The notes beneath the pieces were generated by a model. That model saw only the letters and a list, made by a program, of their open reading frames with translations, did no database searches and was not told where the DNA came from. From Mycolicibacterium parafortuitum (GTDB lineage Bacteria > Actinomycetota > Actinomycetes > Mycobacteriales > Mycobacteriaceae), in NCBI RefSeq assembly GCF_010725485.1, contig NZ_AP022598.1, positions 4,774,001 to 4,838,000 on the forward strand: 64,000 nt of DNA, read 5' to 3'. Position 1 is the stretch's first letter. Every line of letters begins with the position of its first letter. Positions 56,839 through 64,000 of the stretch are shown piece after piece. A program made the position numbers and the translations under genes.

Positions 56839-58038
56839 ATGACCACATACTCGGACCGCGACGCCGTGATCGTCGGGGCGGTGCGCACGCCGGTCGGCAA
56901 GGGCAAAGCCACCGGGGCGCTGCACGGCGTCCTGCCTGCCGACCTGCTCGCACACAGCCTGCGCGAACTGGTGACGCGCACCGGCGTGGATCCGGCCGAG
57001 GTCGACGACGTCATCGCCGGTGCAGTGACCCAGGTCGGCGACCAGGCGGTGAACATCGCGCGCAATGCGCTGCTCGGCGCCGGCTTCCCGGAGAGCGTTC
57101 CCGGCACCACCGTGGACCGCCAGTGCGGCAGCAGCCAGCAGGCGATCAGCTTCGCCGCGCACGGCGTGCTCGCCGGCGCGTACGACGTCGTGATCGCCGC
57201 GGGTGTGGAGTCGATGAGCCGCGTGCCGATGGGCTCGTCGGTGCTGCCGGGCAGCAATCCGTTCGGCCTCGACATGACCGCCCGGTACCCCGACGGGTTG
57301 GTCGCCCAGGGCATCAGCGCCGAACTGATCGCCGCGAAGTGGAACCTGTCCCGCAGCCGGCTCGACGAGTTCTCCGCACAGAGCCACCAGAAGGCCGCTC
57401 GCGCCGGCAAGGACGGACTGTTCGACGACGAGCTCATCCCGATCGCGGGACTGGCCACCGACGAGATCGTCCGCCCCGACACCACGGTCGAGACGCTGGC
57501 CGGGCTGCGGCCCGCGTTCTACAACGAGGCGATCGGCGCCAGGTTCCCGCAGATCGACTGGCGGATCACGCCGGGCAACTCGTCGCCGCTGTCGGACGGC
57601 AGCGCCGCAGTGATGATCACCAGCGGTGCGGCGGCCCGCCGGCTCGGCCTGCGCCCGCTGGCCCGGGTGCACACCACCGTCGCCGTCGGCTCGGATCCGC
57701 TGTACATGCTGACCGGGGTCATCCCGGCGACCGAGAAGGTGCTGGCGAGATCCGGACTGACCCTGGCCGACATCGACCTGTTCGAGGTCAACGAGGCGTT
57801 CGCCCCGGTCGTGCTCGCCTGGGCGGCCGAACTCGGCGGACGATCTGACTCCGACCTTCTCGCGAGGACCAACGTCAACGGCGGCGCGATCGCGATCGGA
57901 CACCCGCTCGGCGCCAGCGGTGCGCGGATCATGACAACCCTCGTCAACGCACTCGAGCAACGCGACGGCCGCTACGCGCTGCAGACGATGTGCGAGGGCG
58001 GCGGGATGGCCAACGCGACCATCATCGAACGCCTCTAG
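56839..58038 (+). CDS. Thiolase (acetyl-CoA C-acyltransferase)
   Basis: Thiolase of 399 residues. The nucleophile cysteine is in DRQCGSSQQA, the catalytic histidine in GGAIAIGHPLGASG, and the second cysteine in TMCEGGGMANA. Type is degradative FadA-like; similar enzymes in actinobacteria act in fatty-acid or sterol breakdown. AGGAGG precedes the ATG. Control by the divergent HxlR protein is likely. Confidence 0.94.
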   Translation: MTTYSDRDAVIVGAVRTPVGKGKATGALHGVLPADLLAHSLRELVTRTGVDPAEVDDVIAGAVTQVGDQAVNIARNALLGAGFPESVPGTTVDRQCGSSQQAISFAAHGVLAGAYDVVIAAGVESMSRVPMGSSVLPGSNPFGLDMTARYPDGLVAQGISAELIAAKWNLSRSRLDEFSAQSHQKAARAGKDGLFDDELIPIAGLATDEIVRPDTTVETLAGLRPAFYNEAIGARFPQIDWRITPGNSSPLSDGSAAVMITSGAAARRLGLRPLARVHTTVAVGSDPLYMLTGVIPATEKVLARSGLTLADIDLFEVNEAFAPVVLAWAAELGGRSDSDLLARTNVNGGAIAIGHPLGASGARIMTTLVNALEQRDGRYALQTMCEGGGMANATIIERL

Positions 58039-58144
58039 ATCACGCGGCGCCGTTCCCGGACATCGCGTGTCGCGATACTGGATGCGCCCCGACGGCCAGG
58101 TCAATAGCATGAGGACCTGATCCGTTCGAAGGGGACGCGACGCA

Positions 58145-61100
58145 GTGACTGTTCCGTTGCTGGATATCGACGGCCGCGTCGTAGATCGACGACGTGAGCT
58201 CGCCGAGTTGCGCGCCGCCGTCGAGACCGCCGAACGCAGCGGCGGGGCATGTGTCCTGCTCGGCGGAGTGCCCGGCGTCGGCAAGTCGACGATCATGCAG
58301 AAGTTCGGCGCCGAGGTGGCGTCGCGCAACTGCATCTTCGCGTATGGACGCTGCCGCGACGGTGCGCCCGCGCCCTACACCGCCATCGGCACCGCCCTCA
58401 CCACTCTGGTCCAGGCGATGGGCACGACCGCCCCCGCAGAGCGGACCCGCTGGCGCACCAGCCTGATCAACACCTCGGCAGTGCTGCCCGCCGTGCTGGC
58501 CGAACTCGTTCCGGCCCTGGCCGAGTCGGTGGGCACGACCGCACCGGTTCTCGAGGTGGACGCCTCTGATGCCCGGCACCGGTTGCACCGCGCGGCGATC
58601 CAACTCGTGGCGGCCACGGCGCAGTTCCGCACACTGATCCTCGCGATCGACGACCTCCAGTGGGCCGATCACGATTCGCTGCTGCTGCTCCACGAGCTAC
58701 TGACGATGGGGCCGCGCAACGTGCTGGTCGTGGGAACCTACCGATCAGGTGAATTCGATACCTCCGCAGCGGGTTTCGACGGCCCCGGGATCCGCAACCT
58801 GGAGCTGGCGCCTCTGGAACAAGCCGACGTCGAGGACCTGCTCGCCGACGTGGTCGGCGAGGCACAGGAATTGACCGCCGTCGCCGCGGAATTCCACCAA
58901 CGCACCGGCGGCAATCCGCTGCGGATCCGTCAACTGTTCCACCGCGCCCAGCATGACGGCGCGCTGATCCCCCGCACCGCCAGTCGCCGGCCCGGCTGGG
59001 ACCTGCGCGTACTGGCCTCGATCGAGATCTCCGCATCGGAAGCCGAGTTCCTCGGCAACCACCTGAACCTGTTGCGCCCTTCGGACCGAACGGTTCTGGG
59101 TGCGTTGTCCTGCATCGGCGGGGAGTTCGACCTCGACGACGCGACCGCCGCGGCGGGTCTGCCCGCCGAAGTGGTGTCGCACGCGCTGTGGTCGAGCATG
59201 GAACTACACCTGATCGACGCCCTCGACAAGCAGGGCCGACGCATCGCCAACACGATAAGTCGCGATGCCCGTTACCGTTTCAGCCATGACCGGGTCGCCG
59301 AGACCGCCCGTGCGGTCCTGACCGAGGACCAGCGCCTGCAGGTGCACCTGCGGCTGGGCCGTCGGCTGACCCACCTGGGCGAGGACCGGCTGTTCGAGGC
59401 CGCCCGCCACGCCGGGACCGGCGGGCTGGTCCTCGGCGAGGACGACCCCGAGCGCATCGGGTTCGCCGACGTGCTGCGCCGCGCCGCCGAGCGAGCCCGG
59501 GCGCAGGCGTCGTTCCCGCTGGCGCTGACCTACTTCCGCAGCGGGCTCGACCTGCTCGGCAGCAACCGTTGGTTCACCCACCCGTCTGCCACCCGCGAAC
59601 TGCACCTCGGAGCGGCGGATGCGGCGCTGTTGGCCGGGGACTTCGGCCTGTTGCACCGCCTGCTCGACGAGGCGGCGGGACATCTGACCGAGCGGGCCGA
59701 CCGGCTGCGCCTGGCGTACCTGCGGGTCAAGAGCCTGTTCGCGATGGACCGGCCGCAGGAGGCGATGGACGAGGGGTTGCGGGCGCTGTCCGACGTCGGC
59801 GAACCGCTGCCCACCGAACCCGGTAAACCGCGGATCGCCAACGCGGTGCTGCGGATGCGGATGACGATGAACCGGTGGAGCAACGAGAAACTTCTCGGCC
59901 TGCCCCTGTGCGAGGACCCGCTCGTCGTCGAGAAGCTCCGGATGCTGGTGACGCTGTGCCACGAGTCCTACAACGCACGGCCCAACCTGTTCCCGCTGCT
60001 CGTGCGCAAGCAACTGGAACTGACCCTGGCCCACGGCCACACCCGGTCCTCGCCCCGCATGCTGACCAACTACGGACTGCTGCTGGTCATCCTCGGGGAC
60101 TACAGCGGTGCTCAGCGGTTCGGCGAGGCCGGTATGGCGCTGGCCGAGCAACCCGGGTATCAGGATGCCCGCCCCGAAACCGCCTTTCTCTACTACTGCT
60201 TCATCAGGCACTGGCGGCACCCGGTGCGCAGCGGCCTCGGCAGTCTGCGCGACGACATCGCCGCTGCCCTCGATCAGGGCGACCGCGAGAGCGCCGGATT
60301 CCTGGCCGCGACGCTGCTGTCGCAGACCTTCTGGGTCGGCACACCGCTGGCCGACATCGACATGCTCGCGCAGTCCCTGATCGCCGACGTGCAGTCGATG
60401 CCCGTTCCGAAGCGGTCCTGTCAGGCCATGCAGCAGATGGCACTGAACCTGATGGGACGCTGCGAGGATGTGCTGCTGCTGGCCGGCGAGAGCGGATACG
60501 ACGAACGCGAGGTGGTGCCCGCGGCCGCGGCCGAAGGCGAGGAGGTGATCCTCAGCCAGGCCGCGATCATGAAGCAGGGGCTGCACTTCTGGTCCGGCGA
60601 TCACGCCGGTGCGTGCGCCGCGACCGAGGAGGTGATGGCGCACGACAGCGGGATGACCGGTACCGCGATCGCGCCACTGGTGCACATGATCGGCGCGCTG
60701 AGCATGATGCAGCAGGCACCGCGGGACCGGGTCACCGCGCGTTTCGTGAAGCAGGCGCTGGCGCTGCACCGCAAGGCGGCCGCGGGGTCGCCGGAGAACT
60801 ATGCGGCCGCGCTCGCACTGCTGGAGGGCGCCTGGGCGCGAGTCCGCGGAAAGCACGACGAGGCCGAGCGTCACCTGCACCGGTCGATTCAACTGGCCGA
60901 CGACAACCACCTGCCGATGATCAGCGCCCGCGCCCACGAGGAGGCGGCCGCCGTCTACGCCGAGACCGGGCGCACCACCTTCCGTGACCACATGCTGCAG
61001 TCGGCCTACCGACGCTGGCTCAACCTGGGTGTGTCGGTGCGCACCGACTGGCTCGCCAAGGAACATCCTTGGCTGGGCGGACACGACCTGGTGCGTCCGG

Positions 61101-62452
61101 AGACGGCGGGTGTGGACCCGGTGGGAGCTCATCAGCTCCTGCGCGCACTGTCGGGCGCGCACACCGAGTACGACCTGGCCAACATCGTCCTGCAGTCGGT
61201 CGCCGACACCACCGGCGCCGACCGGGTGCTGCTGCTCACCGGTTCGGCCGATGATCTGTCCGTCCGGTCGGCCTATGAGGACGGCGTGGTGACCACCATC
61301 GAGGGCAACGGCGCCGAATCGTCCTACAACACCGATCTCGTCGGGCGCGCCGCGCTCAGCGGCGTTCCCCGCGCATCGGAGCCGGGCGACGGCAACCCGG
61401 CCGTGGCCGTGCCGATCCGGTTGCAGGACAGGCTGATCGGGGTGATCTATGCACAGCACAAGGACACCGCCCGCTACTTCACCCCCGATCAGGAGGAGGC
61501 GCTGTCGTTCCTGTGCGCGCAGGCCGCGGCCCCGCTGTGGAACTTCCAGCTGGAAGCCCGGCTGAAAGCGGCCGACCAGTACCGGCAGTCGCTCATCGAC
61601 GCACAGTCGCGCTTCGTGCCCAACGAGGTGCTGCGCATCCTCGACATCGACGATCTGCGCCTGGTGCGCGCCGGGCATCGCGTGGAGCGGGAGATGACAG
61701 TACTCATCAGCGATATCCGCGGTTACACGGCGATCCTGGAGGACATGGACATCACCGAGGCCGGCAACCTGGCGATGGGATTCCTGCGCGCGGTCGAGAT
61801 GCCGATCGTCAGCTGCAACGGTCTGGTACAGGACGTCCGCGGCGACGAGATCCTCGCGATCTTCGAATCCGCCGACGACGCGGTACAGGCGGGGCTGGCG
61901 ATGCTGAGGTCGCTGCGTGAGCACAACGAGGAGCGTCGCGCGGTGGGCTCCGACGAGATCCGTGTCGGTATCGGGATCAACACCGGCAAGGTCGGCGTCG
62001 GGCTCGTCGGCGGTGTCAACAGGATGGTGCTGACCGTGATCGGCGACGCGGTGAACCTGGCCGCCCGGATCGAGAGCACCAACAAGCGTTACGGGTCCGC
62101 TTTGCTCATCTCCGATGCCACCCGGGCGAAGCTGTCAGAACCCTGTAAATTCGATGTCCGCCGGATGGAGCGGGTGATGGTGGTCAACCGGCGCCGGCCG
62201 GTGACCATTTACGAAGTGTTCGATGGTGATTCGGATGAACTGCGCGCGGCCAAACGCGCCTCGGCCCATCACTTTGACGATGCGTTCGCGCTGTTCGACG
62301 CCGGCGACGTGGATGCGGCCCGGCGCGCTTTCGAGCGGTGTGCGTTGTTGCTGCCCGACGACCCGGTCGCACCGCTGCATCTCGCGCACTGCGAGTCCGT
62401 GGCCCGCGGCGAGATGTCGGCGGGCCAAAATGTTGTGTTGCAACAGAAATGA
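58145..62452 (+). CDS. AAA-ATPase / GAF / class III nucleotide cyclase multidomain protein
   Basis: Protein of 1435 residues. An N-terminal STAND-like ATPase has Walker A GVPGVGKST (41-49) and Walker B LILAIDDLQWAD (about 164-175). A long helical TPR-like region follows (about 390-960), then a GAF-like domain (about 995-1135) and a C-terminal class III cyclase. In the cyclase, metal aspartates D1190 (ISDIRGYT) and D1234 (RGDEILAIF), the class IIIb-type T1297, and transition-state residues N1304 and R1308 are present, but the substrate-specifying lysine position, three before G1233, is D1230. Mycobacterial AAA/LuxR cyclases usually have the cyclase at the N-terminus. Starts at a GTG; substrate and activity uncertain. 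Confidence 0.9.
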   Translation: MTVPLLDIDGRVVDRRRELAELRAAVETAERSGGACVLLGGVPGVGKSTIMQKFGAEVASRNCIFAYGRCRDGAPAPYTAIGTALTTLVQAMGTTAPAERTRWRTSLINTSAVLPAVLAELVPALAESVGTTAPVLEVDASDARHRLHRAAIQLVAATAQFRTLILAIDDLQWADHDSLLLLHELLTMGPRNVLVVGTYRSGEFDTSAAGFDGPGIRNLELAPLEQADVEDLLADVVGEAQELTAVAAEFHQRTGGNPLRIRQLFHRAQHDGALIPRTASRRPGWDLRVLASIEISASEAEFLGNHLNLLRPSDRTVLGALSCIGGEFDLDDATAAAGLPAEVVSHALWSSMELHLIDALDKQGRRIANTISRDARYRFSHDRVAETARAVLTEDQRLQVHLRLGRRLTHLGEDRLFEAARHAGTGGLVLGEDDPERIGFADVLRRAAERARAQASFPLALTYFRSGLDLLGSNRWFTHPSATRELHLGAADAALLAGDFGLLHRLLDEAAGHLTERADRLRLAYLRVKSLFAMDRPQEAMDEGLRALSDVGEPLPTEPGKPRIANAVLRMRMTMNRWSNEKLLGLPLCEDPLVVEKLRMLVTLCHESYNARPNLFPLLVRKQLELTLAHGHTRSSPRMLTNYGLLLVILGDYSGAQRFGEAGMALAEQPGYQDARPETAFLYYCFIRHWRHPVRSGLGSLRDDIAAALDQGDRESAGFLAATLLSQTFWVGTPLADIDMLAQSLIADVQSMPVPKRSCQAMQQMALNLMGRCEDVLLLAGESGYDEREVVPAAAAEGEEVILSQAAIMKQGLHFWSGDHAGACAATEEVMAHDSGMTGTAIAPLVHMIGALSMMQQAPRDRVTARFVKQALALHRKAAAGSPENYAAALALLEGAWARVRGKHDEAERHLHRSIQLADDNHLPMISARAHEEAAAVYAETGRTTFRDHMLQSAYRRWLNLGVSVRTDWLAKEHPWLGGHDLVRPETAGVDPVGAHQLLRALSGAHTEYDLANIVLQSVADTTGADRVLLLTGSADDLSVRSAYEDGVVTTIEGNGAESSYNTDLVGRAALSGVPRASEPGDGNPAVAVPIRLQDRLIGVIYAQHKDTARYFTPDQEEALSFLCAQAAAPLWNFQLEARLKAADQYRQSLIDAQSRFVPNEVLRILDIDDLRLVRAGHRVEREMTVLISDIRGYTAILEDMDITEAGNLAMGFLRAVEMPIVSCNGLVQDVRGDEILAIFESADDAVQAGLAMLRSLREHNEERRAVGSDEIRVGIGINTGKVGVGLVGGVNRMVLTVIGDAVNLAARIESTNKRYGSALLISDATRAKLSEPCKFDVRRMERVMVVNRRRPVTIYEVFDGDSDELRAAKRASAHHFDDAFALFDAGDVDAARRAFERCALLLPDDPVAPLHLAHCESVARGEMSAGQNVVLQQK

Positions 62453-62546
62453 GTTTCTGGCGCGGCGGTGAGAAAACTCTGCCGAACGCTTCCCGCGGCC
62501 CGTCCTGAGTGTCATGATCTTGACGACACGCAAGGGGGGTCACCGA

Positions 62547-63323
62547 ATGTATTTGACCGCTCAACAACTGGCCGTGGCCAACCAGGCGATAAAAGAGACC
62601 TTCGAGACGAGCTGCATCTCCTGGCAGGTACTCCCGCAGTGGGACACCGGGGATCCCGCGAAGACCGCAGTGCCCGCGGACGACGTCACCACCGCGATTC
62701 CGTCCACGGTGGCTGTCGTGGGTGACTCGGAACCCCTGACAGTGACGCTGGCGACGGTGACCTCTGGTTCTCCCGACTTTCTATTGGCCCGCATCATCGA
62801 CAAGGCCGTCGATTTGGCGGCCAAAGTGGACAAGGCCGTAATACCCAAGTTGAGGACGACCGCCGCTAACAGCGTCGCCTGGGACAACTCTACCGTCGAC
62901 AAACTCCTGCTCAGCTTGATCGATGCGCGCACCGCCGTCGAGACGGCGGGCTATAGGGCACCGTCGTGCCTCGTCACGAACACCGACGGACTCAAAGAAG
63001 TCAGTGTATTGGTGAGCGGGTATTCGGTGCAGCAGACGCTACTGGATACCGCCAACATCGGCTCGCTGCAGCGCGCCGAACAAGTGGCCCCCACGACGAC
63101 ACCAAACGCTCGAGCCGTTTTGGTGGGCCGCCGTCAAAGGATTCCTCACGGTGGCGCCTCAGACGAATCGCCGGGCGAGGAACCGGTGGACCTCGCAGTG
63201 AGTGTGCCGCCCAGCCTTGAGGTTCTCGGCGAGGACGGCGCCAACACCATCAAGTTGGCCGTGCGTGTCCGCTATGCCCTACGGATCAAAGACAAATACG
63301 GCCTCGTCAAGCTCGACAAATAG
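62547..63323 (+). CDS. Putative HK97-fold (encapsulin/capsid-like) protein
   Basis: Protein of 258 residues, not assigned to a named family with certainty. Its order of elements resembles HK97-type shell proteins: a helical N-arm, an extended E-loop-like stretch (about 45-75), a long spine helix (79-103), a second helix (117-135) followed by a strand (CLVTNTDGLKEV), a helix (157-170), and a C-terminal beta region with VDLAVSVPPSLEVL and VRVRYALRIKDKYGLVKL, much like the end of capsid proteins. ATG at 62547 has AAGGGGGG upstream. Base composition is lower in GC than its neighbours, suggesting transfer. It lies 94 bases after the cyclase and 15 before a polyprenyl synthase. The fold call is inference. 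Confidence 0.6.
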   Translation: MYLTAQQLAVANQAIKETFETSCISWQVLPQWDTGDPAKTAVPADDVTTAIPSTVAVVGDSEPLTVTLATVTSGSPDFLLARIIDKAVDLAAKVDKAVIPKLRTTAANSVAWDNSTVDKLLLSLIDARTAVETAGYRAPSCLVTNTDGLKEVSVLVSGYSVQQTLLDTANIGSLQRAEQVAPTTTPNARAVLVGRRQRIPHGGASDESPGEEPVDLAVSVPPSLEVLGEDGANTIKLAVRVRYALRIKDKYGLVKLDK

Positions 63324-63338
63324 CGGAAGCCCGGTGGC

Positions 63339-64000
63339 ATGACCGCGACCTTGCCTGAGGCACAGGCACACTCGGTTCCGCCGAACCCCCTTGAGGAATA
63401 TCTCGCGCTCTGCAAGCAAGCGTGCGACGGGGAGATCACCCGGCTGTACGGCAGCACCGACGGGCCGGGCACGCTGCGGGATCTGGTCCTCGACTATCCG
63501 CGCCGCGGCGGAAAGGCACTGCGGCCCGCGCTGAGCATCGCGATGTGTCTGGGGCTCGGCGGTCACCTCGAAGCCGTTCTGCCGACCGCCGCGACCCTCG
63601 AGCTGTATCACAACGCCTTCTTGATCCACGACGACATCGAAGACGAATCCTGGTGGCGCCGCGGCAAACCCACCATGCACATCGACCACGGCATCCCGGT
63701 CGCCGTCAACGTGGGCGATGCGATGCTGTCACTGTCCCTGCAGCCCCTGCTCGACAACGTCGAGCGCGTCGGGCTGGGCCCGGCCCTGCGGATCCTGCGC
63801 GCCGTCGCGCACATGACCCGTAAGACCGTCGAGGGCCAGGCCGTCGAGCTCGACTGGGTACGCGCGAATACGTGGAATCTCACCGACGCCGACTACCTCA
63901 CGATGGTCGAGTTGAAGACCAGCTGGTACTCGTTCATCACCCCGCTCCAGGCAGGCGCCATCGCCGCCGGCGCGAGCCCGGACCGGCTGGCGCCGCTGGA
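63339..64000 (+). CDS. Polyprenyl diphosphate synthase (5' part; runs off the right edge)
   Basis: First 220 residues of a trans-isoprenyl diphosphate synthase that condenses isopentenyl diphosphate with an allylic diphosphate. GGKALRP binds IPP; the first aspartate-rich motif DDIED is in LIHDDIEDES; GQAVELDW and the KT of VELKTSWYSF follow. The second aspartate motif lies beyond the window. Chain length cannot be set, though large residues precede DDIED (YHNAFLIH). A short 16-residue N-terminal extension precedes the fold. Only 15 bases separate it from the capsid-like gene, so co-transcription is likely. Confidence 0.93.
   Translation, partial: MTATLPEAQAHSVPPNPLEEYLALCKQACDGEITRLYGSTDGPGTLRDLVLDYPRRGGKALRPALSIAMCLGLGGHLEAVLPTAATLELYHNAFLIHDDIEDESWWRRGKPTMHIDHGIPVAVNVGDAMLSLSLQPLLDNVERVGLGPALRILRAVAHMTRKTVEGQAVELDWVRANTWNLTDADYLTMVELKTSWYSFITPLQAGAIAAGASPDRLAPL

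Noticed and set aside
59204..61924. Minus-strand open frame of 906 codons inside the cyclase gene
   Set aside because: Antisense shadow of the large multidomain gene, whose ATPase and cyclase motifs fix the real strand and frame.
58145..62452. Second specificity residue of the cyclase also changed (aspartate to valine)
   Set aside because: On counting back from the transition-state asparagine the position is T1297, the normal residue for class IIIb, so only the lysine position is unusual.
62547..64000. Prophage or prophage remnant
   Set aside because: A single capsid-like gene with no portal, protease, terminase, tail, integrase or attachment repeats nearby; the next gene is a metabolic enzyme.

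Overview
The window looks like chromosome of a rapidly growing mycobacterium (Mycolicibacterium type). GC content is very high, GTG starts are common, neighbouring genes often overlap by four bases (ATGA or GTGA), and gene order matches two blocks known from M. tuberculosis: priA-metK-coaBC-rpoZ-gmk-mihF-pyrF-carB-carA-pyrC-pyrB-pyrR (the Rv1379-Rv1402 block, here reversed) and nusB-efp-pepQ-aroB-aroK-aroC-aroE-mltG-ruvX-alaS (the Rv2532c-Rv2569c block). No tRNA, rRNA, CRISPR array, insertion sequence or intact prophage was recognised.

Layout. 1-7.1 kb: the 5' part of priA with a lysoplasmalogenase-like membrane gene, a divergent esterase and Baeyer-Villiger monooxygenase, a chloramphenicol-efflux-like MFS gene of different base composition, and metK. 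7.1-9.6 kb: coaBC, rpoZ, gmk, mihF. 10.0-18.8 kb: the pyrimidine operon pyrR-pyrB-pyrC-membrane protein-carA-carB-pyrF, nearly all translationally coupled, with a PyrR-binding RNA element over the pyrR ribosome binding site and a large palindrome between carA and carB. 19-21.4 kb: a beta-lactamase-fold hydrolase and a degenerate 13E12/HNH gene. 21.4-31.7 kb: nusB/efp/pepQ, two membrane genes, the shikimate genes aroB/aroK/aroC/aroE with a small prepilin-peptidase-like gene, then mltG and ruvX. 31.7-39 kb: alaS, a YjbQ-type protein, a GlsB-type membrane protein with a clear intrinsic terminator, an AHSA1 protein, rarA, a DUF3097 protein and a short-chain dehydrogenase. 39-47 kb: a four-gene overlapping operon of two transglutaminases, a fused ATP-grasp/alpha-E protein and a zinc metallopeptidase. 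47-48 kb: a DUF389 membrane protein.

48.1-56.3 kb is an accessory catabolic island: DeoR regulator, FGGY kinase, a complete CUT1 sugar ABC transporter, an SDR dehydrogenase and a BtpA/SgcQ protein. It probably imports and oxidises or phosphorylates an unidentified polyol or sugar. It abuts an HxlR regulator and a divergent thiolase that share a 21-bp near-perfect palindromic operator.

The right end (58.1-64 kb) is the most unusual part: a 1435-residue AAA-ATPase/GAF/class III nucleotide cyclase with an altered substrate-specifying residue, then a low-GC gene whose product looks like an HK97-fold capsid or encapsulin protein, then (15 bases later) a polyprenyl diphosphate synthase cut by the window edge. 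Known family 2B encapsulins package polyprenyl synthases and carry cyclic-nucleotide-binding domains, so this neighbourhood may be a new, shorter encapsulin-type system. That is an inference from sequence pattern and context only.
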